Below are positions 10,993 to 21,511 of a DNA stretch of 64,000 bases, piece after piece. The notes beneath the pieces were generated by a model, which saw only the letters and a list, made by a program, of their open reading frames with translations, searched no databases and was not told the origin of the DNA. Source of the stretch: Vicia villosa (taxonomy: Eukaryota > Streptophyta > Magnoliopsida > Fabales > Fabaceae). The stretch is from positions 25,299,915 through 25,363,914 of the forward strand of contig NC_081186.1 of NCBI RefSeq assembly GCF_029867415.1, read 5' to 3'. How positions within the stretch are numbered: the stretch's first letter is position 1; each line of letters begins with the position of its first letter. Made by a program: the position numbers and the translations under genes.

Positions 10993-11040
10993 CATTAAAT
11001 GCTATCCATCATTTGTTTCATTTTATTTTCTTTTAAATAC
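10993..11040 (+). promoter_or_regulatory. Putative internal promoter before S1 third ORF
   Basis: CATTAAATGC (10993-11002), the same decamer that precedes the LTR TATA box, is followed by a TATA-like TTTTAAATAC (11031-11040). A pyrimidine-rich tract then runs about 120 nt to the ATG at 11159. S3 and S2 have the same layout. Promoter function is inferred from the shared motif and the layout. Confidence 0.5.
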
Positions 11041-11158
11041 TCTTCAAACGCTTCTCCTTCCCTCTTATATTTTCTCTATTACACTCTGTCTTTGTTTTCC
11101 TTCTCTATCTTTTTGCATTCATATCAAATCCTAGCTGTTCATTATCTGCAAATCCATC

Positions 11159-11693
11159 ATGAACTCTTCATCAAGCCCAGGAAACCATGAAAATGATCAA
11201 AACAAAAAGAGAAAAGCTGTTGAAACATCTTCTTCCAAACCCAAAAAGATAAAGATCACCTATGACCCTCTCAAGGTGAATCCTTTCGAAGCAAAGTTAT
11301 CTGGAAACTATTCTAGACGTGTGTTTCAACCCCCTGGTGAAAGCCCTCCATCATCTCCATCCTCTTCCTCATCTTTTTACCTTCAAGACTCAACTTCCTC
11401 CTCATCTAACCTTTCCTCTCCCTCAACCCATTCCAAAGAAATCTCTTCATTTTCACCCTGCTGAGATTGCTGTCCCTTTTGGCAGAAATTCAGGTGCCTC
11501 TTCTTCTGGTGAAACCTCAGCTCTGATGGAGACCTTGGAAGCTCTTCATCAGAATCAAGCTATGCTGGCTTCTCGTTTGGACGCGCAAGAAGTAGCCAAT
11601 GCTGAGTTTCGCTCTTTCATGGCAAGGCAAGCTACAAGCACTGACGGGATTCATAATGTTCTGGCGCGGATTTTGCGTAGGCTAGGATCTTAG
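11159..11693 (+). pseudogene. S1 third (env-like) ORF, deleted and frameshifted
   Basis: Remnant of the Sirevirus third ORF, compared with the longer version in S2. Frame 1 (11159-11464, 101 codons) keeps the MNSSSS start, a Lys-rich NLS-like stretch followed by KKIKITYDPLKVN, and a Ser/Pro-rich segment, then stops. The conserved C-terminal helical segment (METLEALHQNQ to the final RRLGS) is in the +1 frame, ending at 11693. The central region that makes up most of the S2 protein is missing. So S1 has both a large in-element deletion and an indel. Role unknown: no signal peptide or membrane segment is seen. Confidence 0.8.
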
Positions 11694-11773
11694 TCCTTTG
11701 GTCTGTGTAGTTTTCTTTCCTTGTTGCATCTGTTTTCCTGCATTCCTCTTTTGTAATCTTTCTTGTTGAAATC

Positions 11774-11780
11774 AATGAAA
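11774..11780 (+). terminator. AATGAAA poly(A)-like signal after S1 third ORF
   Basis: AATGAAA lies about 80 nt after the end of the third ORF, in a T-rich context. The same motif in the same context is found in S3 (34458-34464) and S2 (60061-60067). Plant near-upstream poly(A) elements are loose, so this is only suggestive. Confidence 0.35.
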
Positions 11781-11851
11781 AGTTATTTGTGTTTCTTTCC
11801 TTTTGTCTCTTGCTTTGCATCTGAATCTCTTATGTTTTTTGATGTTATGAC

Positions 11852-11864
11852 AAAAAGGGGGAGA
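11852..11864 (+). other. Second polypurine tract in S1
   Basis: AAAAAGGGGGAGA, identical over 13 nt to the tract directly before the 3' LTR (12858-12870) but about 1 kb upstream of it. It is conserved in S2 and S3. It could prime an extra plus strand, as the second tract of yeast Ty1 does. Confidence 0.6.
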
Positions 11865-12299
11865 AGATAAATGATAAATGATTTGATTAATCTATCAGTT
11901 GCTGGGTAAAGCTCCCACACATTTACTAACAAGAACTGCAAGTTCTATATGGTTTAAGTGTTTTGCAGGTATAAAGAAGTGAAGAGAATCTTCAAAGCAA
12001 ACACAAGAAGCAAGAAAGAAGAATGAATCAGAAGCACTGATAATAGAATTTGATCCATATTTGTCTATTTGCTCTGACAAAATTCTATTTGCTCTGATAC
12101 ATTATTTTAGCCTATATGGCTCTGATACATATCATGTGTTCTAATATACATTTTATGTTCTGACTCGTTCATGCTGACTTTTGTCGTTTAGTTTTTGTTC
12201 TGTAACATTTCAGGATGTAGAGATGCTCTGATGATGCTCTGGTACATTCAACAATGTTCTGATACAAATCTAGCATGAAGTGATGTTGGTAGAAATTCA

Positions 12300-12645
12300 A
12301 AGCTCTGAAGCTATCCGAGGGAAGCAGAAATCAGAAGCTGTGAATGTTCTAAAGATCCAGAAAACTCAAGTTCTGAAGCTGTCCTAAATGGAAGCAGAAA
12401 TCAGACGCTGTGAATGTTCTGAAGATCAAAGAAACTCAAGTTCTGAAGCTGTCCTAAATGGAAGCAGAAATCAGAAGCTGTGAATGTTCTGAAGATCAAA
12501 GAAATTCAAGTTCTGAAGCTGTCCTAGATGGAAGCAGGAATCAGAAGCTGTGAGTGTTCTAAGGATCTAAAGAAATTCTAGTTCTGAAGCTGTCCAATGG
12601 AAGCAGAAGTCAGAAGCTATGAATTCTCTGAAGACAGAAGCTTAT
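12300..12645 (+). repeat. 70-bp tandem array in S1 3' region, about 5 copies
   Basis: Units start near 12300, 12368, 12438, 12508 and 12580, each carrying TTCTGAAGCTGTCC, a GAAGCAGAA segment and TGAATGTTCTGAAGAT. S3 has three copies of the same unit and S2 has one. It is non-coding. Confidence 0.92.
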
Positions 12646-12707
12646 GTGATCGTCTCTACCGAAATAATCAGGGAAGTCTTTTATTAAAGTTCTTCGAGTA
12701 TTTATTT

Positions 12708-12763
12708 CAGGGGGAGATTATTTATCTCAGGGGGAGATTGTTAATCTCAGGGGGAGACATATT
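12708..12763 (+). repeat. Triple TCAGGGGGAGA repeat upstream of S1 PPT
   Basis: Three copies of TCAGGGGGAGA(T/C) spaced about 20 nt apart, also present in S3 (about 35375-35430) and S2 (about 60788-60842). They resemble the core of the polypurine tract and may be further plus-strand priming sites. Confidence 0.6.
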
Positions 12764-12857
12764 CATATGCTTATGCTATAGCTGTGTAATTTGTCTTTTG
12801 CCGTCTGCTCTTTCTGATCGCAAATTCATATCATTTATATATGTTTTTGTCATCATC

Positions 12858-12870
12858 AAAAAGGGGGAGA
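12858..12870 (+). other. S1 polypurine tract
   Basis: AAAAAGGGGGAGA ends one base before the 3' LTR. It is the expected primer for plus-strand DNA synthesis. Confidence 0.93.
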
Positions 12871-12871
12871 T

Positions 12872-14081
12872 TGTTAGAACAAGATTTGTTCTGATCAATT
12901 ATCTTAGTTTTGATGATAACAATAATATGAATTTTGCTTAAGATAATATGGTACTCTAATCCAATGCAATTTCCTTTTCAGGAAATATATAAAGAGTATG
13001 CATAATTCAGCGCTCAGAAGCTTTGTCTCAAGGGTTCAGCATGCAACATCAGAACATGGTCTGGCAAGACATCAGAAGATGGTCGAAGCAGAATCAGAAC
13101 ATGGGTCTATGGAAGCATCAGAAGAACATGAGATCAGAAGCACTGAAGTTCTGATGGTATCACGCTCAGAAGCACTTCAAGGTCAGAAGATCAGAAGATG
13201 CTTTGCACCAAGCTGTTTGACTCTGATGATATTCAAACGTTGTATTCACAAACATCAGATCAGAAGGAAGTACAAGTGGCAAGCTACGCTGACTGACAAA
13301 AGGAACGTTAAAAGCTACTAAAGGCAACGTCAGTAGACACAGCGTGAACAAGGCTCGAGGTAGTTGACAAAAGCGTATAACATTAAATGCGATGCTGTAC
13401 GGAACACGCAAAGCATTAAATGCACTCAACGGTCATCTTCTCCAACGCCTATAAATATGAAGTTCTGATGAGAAGCAAGGTTAACGATTCTGAACAAAAC
13501 AACTCACATTAACTTGCTGAAACTCTGTTCTATTCAAAGCTCAGAATCTTCATCTTCATCAAAGCTCACTACATTGCTGTTGTAATATATTAGTGAGATT
13601 AAGCTTAAACGTTAAGAGAAATATCACAGTTTGTGATTATAGCTTTTAAGAAGCAATTGTAATACTCTTAGAATTGATTACATTAAGTTGTAAGGAACTA
13701 GAGTGATCGTGTGGATCAGAATACTCTAGGAAGTCTTAGAGGGTATCTAAGCAGGTTGTAACTAGAGTGATCGTGTGGATCAGAATACTCTAGAAAGTCT
13801 TAGAGGGTATCTAAGCAGTTGTTCCTGGAGTGATCAGTGTGTGATCAGAAGACTCTGGAAGACTTAGTTGCTGACTAAGTGGAGAAGCATTGTAATCCGT
13901 GCGATTAGTGGATTAAATCCTCAGTTGAGGTAAATCATCTCTGCGGGGGTGGACTGGAGTAGTTTAGTTAACAACGAACCAGGATAAAAATAACTGTGCA
14001 ATTTATTTTTATCTGTCAAGTTTTTTAAAGCTACACTTATTCAAACCCCCCCCCCCTTTCTAAGTGTTTTTCTATCCTTCA
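12872..14081 (+). repeat. S1 3' LTR
   Basis: Begins TGTTAGAACA and ends CTTCA, followed by the TSD GGTAG. About three substitutions separate it from the 5' LTR, and its C tract near 14045 is longer. Confidence 0.97.
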
Positions 14082-14823
14082 GGTAGCTTTGATGCCTGTG
14101 CAGGACCTTTGTTTTCTTTGTTTGTGATTGATTATTGTGCTCTGTGATGAAGTTGGCGAGTTGTTTGAATTGTTTAGAGTTGTATTTTTTTCCCGATTAA
14201 TTCATGATGAATCTTTATGGTGAAACAGTTCTATCTTGGCGAGATGTTGAAAACGAGCCATCGTGGTGCAAACGAGGTGGTCTATTTTTTGCTATTCATT
14301 ATCATTGTTCATAATTATAGATTTCAAATTGCAGATTGTAGATTTCAAATTGCAGATTGAACCATTTAAATGGGAAAAAAAGTAGAATTATTGTTGAAAG
14401 TGGAAGTTTATATACTGAAGTTTAAATTGCTGGTAAAATTTATACACTGAAGTTTTTTATACTATTTTAAAAACATGAACTACAAGCATAGACTGTGCTA
14501 ACGTACCTCATCCTTTGTAGCAGTTTTGTGCCATGTCTTGAGCTTCAATCAACAAGTTATTGAGCTTTAAAATATATCTGTTTTGGGATGATGCAGGCCT
14601 GGTTTTTTGTTGAAGAACACTTTGAAAACATAGGCATCTTGAATGTTGATTATCATTCTTTTTAATTGCAGAGGGGATTTGATTTCATCAATTTGCAATA
14701 TGACGTCATTCTTGAAGCCTTAGAATGCCCTCAAAAGGGCAGAAGGTTTTGTTAAAACGATTATTTTAGTTTTTTGTTTTTACGTTTGTGTTGATTGAAT
14801 TGCTTATAATTTGATGTACATAA

Positions 14824-14937
14824 TTGATCAATGTTGGGCAGAAGTAGGATGCTCTACAGACTCTCCACGACCTTGTAACTTCGAAACGATACTGAGTATG
14901 GCAGAAAGGACGGTTTGCTATTCGATATATATGTCAA
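14824..14937 (+). pseudogene. eIF3a N-terminal fragment, decayed
   Basis: The frame from 14824 reads LINVGQK, a stop, DALQTLHDLVTSKRY, a stop, VWQK and then GRFA. This follows the N-terminus of translation initiation factor 3 subunit A, which in plants reads much like LINVGQKQEALQALHDL and SKRYRAWQK. The scaffold protein's next block (the ERIMFKYVEL region) is missing, and the two stops replace Gln and Arg codons (CAG to TAG, CGA to TGA type). So it is a short dead fragment, not a functional eIF3 gene. The neighbouring exon-like pieces do not look like eIF3a, which suggests fragments from more than one gene. The family call is from memory of the conserved motif. Confidence 0.75.
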
Positions 14938-16059
14938 GATAATTGGGAGAGTTTTATAATCAATGTATCATTTTGTCTTCTGTTTTGCTGAATGTTGTAT
15001 ACATTTCGTCCATTTTACTTTGCTGGTTTAATCTTACTTTCATTGACAGGTTAATGGGGCTGCTAATATTAGGTGGTAAATTATGTTGTGTTGATACATC
15101 TCAAGACAAATGGGACATTTTGTGTGGTAACAAGTAAATTGTTAGCATGATTTTTGTGATTGTGAAGCATGTTTTTGCTTCTTTAATGTATTGCCAGTAG
15201 GAAGATATTGTTAATTAGAAGTACATAATCACTAATACATTCATTGTCTTGCTAAACTTTTGTTCATAATTTCAATAAAACTTGTGTTACATAGATGAAA
15301 ATACACTTCAACCATAAGCCAATACTCAAAGAACTGAATTGGTACATGTAAGCGTTTCCAAGTTTTGTAGGCCTAAAACTACATCATACTGTGAAGATAC
15401 TACATTTTTCATTTAATTAACCGTTCACGGGTCTCAAGGCAAAGGCAAATCCAGCCGGCCCTAATGGTACCTAGGTCTGCAAACTCTGTGCACCTAAAGT
15501 ATTTGACTGTTTTCATCGGCTTTTTTCTCAGGTACAACTCTTTTACCTTTGTTTTGATACCCGTGAAATGTTAAATCACTATCATGGTGCAGAAAAATCG
15601 TCCTTTCTTAACCATGAAAAGTTGACATACTTTTACTTTTCTACTGCACAAGTAATGTATCAATCAATTGAGTAAAGCTTCTATTGCTACCAAAATATCA
15701 CCTAGTTATTCGGGTACTAATAATCATGCTAGGTACAAATTTCTGGTTCCATCTTGAATACATCTCTCTTAGTTCATTTCAATTGTGATTGTGTGTGAAA
15801 CCCATTACTGTCTTGACCACTCACTAAAGTTAGTCTCATACTTTTAATAACATTTTTTTCAAAAAACCATACTTAAGTTAGAAGGAGAAAGAAATGTCTT
15901 CTATTATACTTTTAGCATTGTATGCTGATGTCATTAGTCCCACACAGATTAGGGATGGATTTTTTTATGCTGAATGAATCTGCTGATGATCTTGCAGTGG
16001 ATATCTTGGATGCAGTTGACATCCTTGCTATTCCCTGTCATGTGATGTTGTAGTGATTC

Positions 16060-16856
16060 TCAACTTGGTAGCACTAGGCATAGTCCAATACATGCTTCAA
16101 TTGAAAGTGAGAATGTATGTTCTTAGTTATCGACTCCTATGGGTGAACCTGAATTACTTAGTTTTAGTTCAAAGAAGCGTAAAAGTTCCATATCTGGACT
16201 CCTGTCATGGCATAAAGAACTTACTCATGGTTCTGAACGGCTTCGAGATCTCAGGTGGTTGTCAGTTATTTTATGCATTTTTTTACCGCCATTGGTGGTT
16301 TTGGGAAAGATTCTTCATCTTATATTACATTTTCCCTATTGTTTTGAAAGAGAGGTACCTTTTTTTTATGTTAGCATGACTTCGTTTTTATCGATATATA
16401 ACATACATTCCTTATTATTTGGCAGTGCGGAAGAATTATTATGGGCCCGAACTACAAACAGATTGGCTGAGAAGGTTTGTTTAATAACTCAATTTATTAT
16501 GGGCCCGAACTATCAGTTCACAACTCAATTTAATAAATTCATTAGTTAATGAGTTATTTTTACTCTGCTAAAATTAATAGGTTGAAGCTGGTGCTGGGGC
16601 TGTTGAAGATCTATCAGTGATGTTAAACTCAGAAAGAAGACTTGTCTTGACTACACAACTTATGCAGCAAGAATAGAGCACGTTTATAGTCGTAGTGATG
16701 CTCAACTTGGTGTGAAGTTCCAACCGGACTATTAGGAGTTTGCTTTTCGTGTGAAGTTCCAACCGGACTACAAACAGTCTTCTGTTGTCAATCTTTCCGA
16801 GGATGAGCATGTAATACAAATGATCAAAGATGCCTTGCATCCAAATGAGGTGTGTA
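16060..16856 (+). pseudogene. Exon-like fragments of an unrecognised nuclear-type protein
   Basis: At 16053-16255 one frame reads DSQLGSTRHSPIHASIES and, after a stop, MGEPELLSFSSKKRKSS through HGSERLRDLR, ending at a plausible donor (AG|GTGG). At 16430-16475 a short exon reads ARTTNRLAEKV with a donor after it. At 16582-16660 another continues VEAGAGAVEDLSVMLNSERR. About 16676-16850 reads RIEHVYSRSDAQLGVKFQPDY, then a duplicated piece and VVNLSEDEHVIQMIKDALHPNE. Introns and stops lie between them. Composition (Ser/Lys-rich, with an NLS-like KKRK) suggests a nuclear protein. I do not recognise it with confidence. Confidence 0.45.
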
Positions 16857-18507
16857 TTTTTATCAAAATTTTGAATTTACTTTAACTGTCAAACACGCTG
16901 ATGCTGATAATTGTATATATGAATGTGCAACCTACTTCTAACATTTCCATGAATGTGCCACGTTTCAAAGGAAAAATAGTCGTTGCTAACCAAGACATTC
17001 CAGACAATGAAAAGAAGTTGCTGCTACATCATTTTGCCAACTGCTACTATGCGAGTTAATTCCAACTTCTTTTCTTGATTGGAAGGGTTAATAACGTCAG
17101 CATCTTGAGTGGAAGTCGCTGCTACATCATCTTTCCAACTGCTACAGATGAAGCATTATGGGACATACACGCTTCTGCTTCCATTGTCTTGAGTCAGCAA
17201 GACACTACATGATAGTTTTGTTTTCCCAGTTAACTTCCACTACATTCTTTAATCAACTTGACTATGTATTGATTCTTTATATGTGAAGCTTTGTTGTATT
17301 CTTTTTTAATATTTATAGCCTTTTTTGTGACACAATATTGAATCAGTGACAATTCTTTTCAATCGAATTTGTTATTATATGAGTTGAGTGATTATTATCC
17401 CCTCTTTTTTTAGAACTTTGCAGATAATTTCATAAAGTTTTTGCTTCTGATTAAGCCCACTAACAAACACCATCTTGGTATGTTCATTGCAAAATTACTT
17501 GGCCAAGAGTAAAACATGTTGGTCTGCTATTAAAAACAGAATTATTTAGCTAGACATATCAATGCTTGAGACCAATTTGATTGACTAAATATTACTGGCA
17601 GTGGAGTAGAGAGTTTGGTACTCTACAAAATAATGCTGTTTATGTTGGATTTTCTATGAAATAATGTTGATGTTAGTTTATCTTTGTTTAGTTGTTAACT
17701 TGAATTCTGTATAGTTGTCTAATGACTCCTGTTTTACTTAGCTTTGTTAACTTGAATTCTGCTCAGCTTTGTTTGATGAATAATGATACTGTTAGTTTAC
17801 CTTTTTTGAGGATTATATTTTTCTGCTATTGTGATGATTATTCTTAAATTGAGTTGATTTTTATATCTACACACTTTTTGATGTTGTTGAATTTTGTGGT
17901 ATAGCAATGTAGTACATGTTGATGTTTAGTGAGAATTTGGTGTTGTGCCTGATTTTTGGGCTAGACTTTGTTCCTTTTTTTTATTACAGTATGCTGTTTT
18001 TTTGTTGGTGGTTGTAATAGAACAATTTATAACATTAGTTTGGCATTTCTTAAGCCTATAATTCTTTTGGCTTTTAAAAAAAAGTGAATTGATTTTGATT
18101 TGAAAAGATGCTCCAGCAAGTCTGTCGGTTACTGAGGCATTAAGCACAATTGTGTTAGTTTTGAGTTTGACAAATAATTAAATGTGGTGCTTAGTTGAAG
18201 TATTACATACAAGTACTTTTACTTTTTCATACAAGTAATCCTGAATAAAAAAATATTCATACTTAAACTACTAAAATTAAAATTGTTTTTACACAATTTT
18301 TAATTTTATTTATTAGTTTAATACATTAAGGTAAAGTTTATAATAACATACCGATAGGATTAATAATTTTATTAGCAGTCCATTTACTAATTAATTATAA
18401 ATTAAGTTTTTAAAGTTTTATTGTAAAAAAATTAAAATTGTGATCATATCTTAACAAATCAAATAATAAAAGAGTAAAAACTAATTTTAACACTCATGTA
18501 TGTTTTT

Positions 18508-18616
18508 ATCATAATTTTAGACACATGCATGACTATTAATATGGTGGATGCATGACTACTCTATCATAATTTTAGACACATGCATGACTACTAATATGGT
18601 GGATGCATGACTACTA
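18508..18616 (+). repeat. 55-bp direct duplication
   Basis: Two tandem copies (starting 18508 and 18563) of a segment beginning ATCATAATTTTAGACACATG and containing GGTGGATGCATGACTAC. It lies just left of the Helitron-like end and is non-coding. Confidence 0.85.
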
Positions 18617-18686
18617 AGGGATCCTTGAGCTGATTGTTTCAAAATACATGCCAATGATTCAAAATGAGGATGAAAGATAAACTTAA

Positions 18687-19342
18687 TCTACATCTAATAT
18701 ATACCTATGGCATTAGAAGATTTGAGTTCTATAAATTTAAGTTTTTCAATTTCTCCTATTATTTAAATAAAATATGAGATATTTGGAATAATCTCCAGCC
18801 TAAATTGTATTATACAATAAAATTTATTATTTCATATTTTATAATTGCATTTAAATAAATTACATACCAATTAAAATTAAAAAATATTCATCTAAGAAGT
18901 TTTTACAGGACACTATCACCACAATACCTTTTTTATTTTAATCAACAAAATATTATAAATATTTATAATTAACATAAACTCACTATTTTCAAAAGACACT
19001 ATCACCACAATACCTTTTTTTATTTAAACAATAAAATATTATAAATATTTATAATTATCAGTGATATTTGTAAATATTTATAGTTATTAATCATATTTGT
19101 AAATATTTATAGTTATTAAACATATTAAATTTATCATATTTATTTTACATGTATTATTATTATATCTCCATGTTCTTTTTTTACATAGCTATTATACATT
19201 GATTCATTTCATCTATATTATGATTTGTTAATCTTAAATTAACATTTTTCATTCGAATTTTTAAACTTTTTTTTTACGTTTGTAATACATTATTCATCTT
19301 AAGATTTGACTTACCCGTGCGAACGCACGGGTCTTCTACTAG
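18687..19342 (+). mobile_element. Helitron-type element (3' end clear, 5' end tentative)
   Basis: The 3' end has the Helitron signature: a perfect GC-rich hairpin, CCCGTGCG-AA-CGCACGGG (19314-19331), 7 nt, then terminal CTAG (19339-19342) followed by a host T. The 5' end is less certain. TCTACATCTAATATATACC at 18687, preceded by A, fits the TC start and A^T target rule and would give a 656-bp non-autonomous element. An AT-rich internal duplication (about 18905-18960 and 18993-19050, both starting with a CACTATCACCACAATACC segment) lies inside. Alternatively the 5' end is further left and the element includes the gene fragments. No Rep/helicase ORF is present. Confidence 0.65.
19314..19331 (+). 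other. Helitron subterminal hairpin
   Basis: Perfect 8-bp stem CCCGTGCG/CGCACGGG with an AA loop, ending 11 nt before the CTAG|T terminus. It is the replication-stop-like hairpin expected at Helitron 3' ends. Confidence 0.85.
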
Positions 19343-20521
19343 TTTAATCTAAATATAAAAGTAAATAAATAGAAACCTGGCACCAATCTTGTGCTGCTGC
19401 TCTTGAAGGGAGTATGGTATGCCTCCAATCCTTGGTACGTTAGATCTGGAAAGGAGGAGATCGTGTGGTGGAAGAGCGAGGGCGTATGATGCATGCTAGT
19501 GTGTGAAACACATAGGATCGGAAAGCACTAATATTCAACAAATTAGTGAAATAGAAAGGAGACGCCAAGGATCGAACTTGCGTCCCTTTGGTTACCACTA
19601 CCCTTCTTTAACCAACTGCGCTGGAACCATGCGCTGTTAATAACACCAACCATAATTATAATATATAAAATCAAAACGGATAAAATTTGAAATGAAAAAG
19701 CTCACGCGCCCAGCATCGTCCCTGTCCTTCAACCTTCTGAAAGAAACCCCACTTTTACCTACGGTCTTCATGTGTAACTATAGCCCTGCGACAATCAAAA
19801 GCATGAATCACGTAGAATAAATAAAAAGTAAAGCCATGGATTGATTGTATATCCTCTCCCGACCACGTTGGTGTCCTTAGTTCGGTCCAATTTTCGCTAT
19901 GGCGAGAAACCCCAATTTGAAACTCAAAACCCTAGCAATGGTGGATTCCTTAATCTACAACCAAAACATAATTAAACGATACCAGTAGCTTGTAAACCAG
20001 ATTCTAAACCTAAGCATATATTCAAATATGATTCATGAGGTATGTATAAGCGGATTCGAATTAAAACAGATTGGATACAAAACGTGAATTGAGGACACGT
20101 TTCAGCACGTTCTGATTGATGAAGATGACATAATCACGCCCAGAAAACTCCAAGGGATTGAATGGTGTGCTTCGTTTGGCTCGAATCAAGCTCTGATTCA
20201 ATCTGCTATCTTGCTTGGTCACATGGTTTTTTAACGCAAGAACACCCTCTCTGCAGCCAAAAAAAACCTCTCTCTTGCGTATGAATGGTCTGAATATATA
20301 CGGAGAGAACTCTAGGTCGACAAAATTGGATCAAATCTTGTTGATTTTGGATATTGATACTTGATTGAAAATCAAATGCAAACTTTCCAATTTTTTTTTT
20401 TTTAATCAAGCCAATCTTCTTTCTTTCAATTTCTCACGCCTCATTGCCACTTCAAAACTGAATCTTTTTGGTCTCTAGTGAAAAATATTGTTTGTGATTT
20501 AATCCATTTATATTATATTTA

Positions 20522-20552
<31 letters not shown>

Positions 20553-21511
20553 TTTTAATAATTTATTCAATATTTAAATGAATGAAAATTCAAATAAACT
20601 CAAATAAATATATTAAAAATAATGGACTCAAAGGCCTTCTTCTAATATCATGGGCATGTTTTAGAAACCAAGTAATGGACCCATTTAGTCAAAAAACCTC
20701 CAAATTACTCGAATTAACCCTTGAATTTTTTCACAAATTTTGCCAACTTCAACGAGTCATAACTCTCTCAATTTTTATTATATGGGAGAGTTCTAGGACT
20801 TTTTGGAAAGCTCAAAGAGTCCTCTAAATACTCCTTTTGGTTTCATCTCCGTTGAAGTTTCCATGTTCATGTATGCTTCATTTGAAAAAGACGATTTTTG
20901 ATTGACTTTTAAAAGGACCTGTAATGTATTGGATCATATCTCTTGAATGAAGCATTTCTGGCCTTGGCATGTGAGAGACAAAGTTGTAGAGAATCCAATT
21001 TCCTTTAGAATAGGCTTTGGTTGGGAATTTTTTGATGCTCCATGTGGAAGTTATGGCCAATCAAAGTTGAGTTGACTTTCTCTTATAAAAACCCTAATTT
21101 GAACCTTTTGAATTTGTTCATTTCTGAGTTTTTATTAATGAATCATGATCAACTTTTGATCAAATGATGGATATAACCTCAAATACTTGATGTTGACCAA
21201 AAGTCGGGAGTTTTGACTGTACTTTGGCCATAGTTGACTTTTAGGTCAAACTAGTCGACTATGGGTCATCTGAGCCATTGAGTGAGTAATCCTTGAAATT
21301 GAAGCTTGACTTTTGACATGGGGATGCTTTGAGACATATGAGACACCTTGAGATCCATTTGAGGCCTTAGAGATTCAAACTCTTTTGATAAAGTGCAAAC
21401 CTTAATTTAGGAGGCCCTCGATTAGGAGAATGTCTGATAGAACCATGAGTGCTCCTGGGCAATTGAGGAACCTTTGATCGAATATAAGAGGGCAAATTTT
21501 GGGGTGTGACA
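19343..21511 (-). mobile_element. Truncated Ogre/Tat-type LTR, minus sense
   Basis: Related to the LTR at 54001-57932 and in the same orientation (sense on the minus strand). It ends GGGCAAATTTTGGGGTGTGACA at 21511, like the 5' terminus of the other LTRs. It shares the AAAGTTGTAGAGAATCCAAT region (about 20980-21005) and the tRNA-like module. The other 1.5-2 kb of the LTR are missing, and the break coincides exactly with the Helitron terminus at 19342. A TATATAC box on the minus strand lies near 20294-20302. A short (ATT)n tract is at about 20522-20552. Confidence 0.8.
19569..19623 (-). promoter_or_regulatory. tRNA-like box A / box B module in LTR
   Basis: On the minus strand CAGCGCAGTTGG (19623-19612) matches box A at 11 of 12 positions, and GTTCGATCC (19577-19569) matches box B exactly. 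The second lies in a CAAG-TTCGATC-CTTG hairpin with a seven-base T-loop, as in a tRNA T-arm. The best preserved of the five modules in the window. Confidence 0.65.

Larger units (their letters stand above)
4471..14081 (+). mobile_element. Sirevirus S1 (Ty1/copia, SIRE/Maximus lineage), complete
   Basis: Complete LTR retrotransposon of 9,611 bp. It is flanked by perfect 5-bp target-site duplications GGTAG (4466-4470 and 14082-14086). It has LTRs of 1,206 and 1,210 bp starting TGTTAGAACA and ending CTTCA, a PBS complementary to initiator tRNA-Met, gag, pol in the +1 frame, a broken third ORF, a 70-bp tandem array and a polypurine tract. The order protease-integrase-RT-RNase H is diagnostic of Ty1/copia, and the long 3' region with a third ORF fits Sireviruses. 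The two LTRs differ by eye at about three substitutions plus a C-tract length change, so insertion is recent. Gag and Pol are open, so it may still supply its own replication proteins. Confidence 0.97.
14087..18686 (+). other. Gene-fragment-rich, mostly intronic-looking DNA
   Basis: T-rich, intron-like DNA with scattered exon-like pieces on the + strand, bounded on the right by a Helitron-type end. Candidate pieces: 14228-14275 (FYLGEMLKTSHRGANE), about 14671-14745 (RGFDFINLQYDVILEALECP), the eIF3a piece at 14824, 16060-16255, 16440-16475, 16582-16675 and about 16951-17059. At 16710-16780 the segment GTGAAGTTCCAACCGGACTA occurs twice. At 17020-17150 a stretch of about 30 bp with CTGCTACATCAT is duplicated. 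No continuous gene model is possible, since stops interrupt several pieces. Confidence 0.5.

Noticed and set aside
1..21511. Pairing 1-3799 and 19343-21511 as the two LTRs of one element
   Set aside because: They are in opposite orientation and belong to diverged families, so they cannot be the two ends of one retrotransposon.
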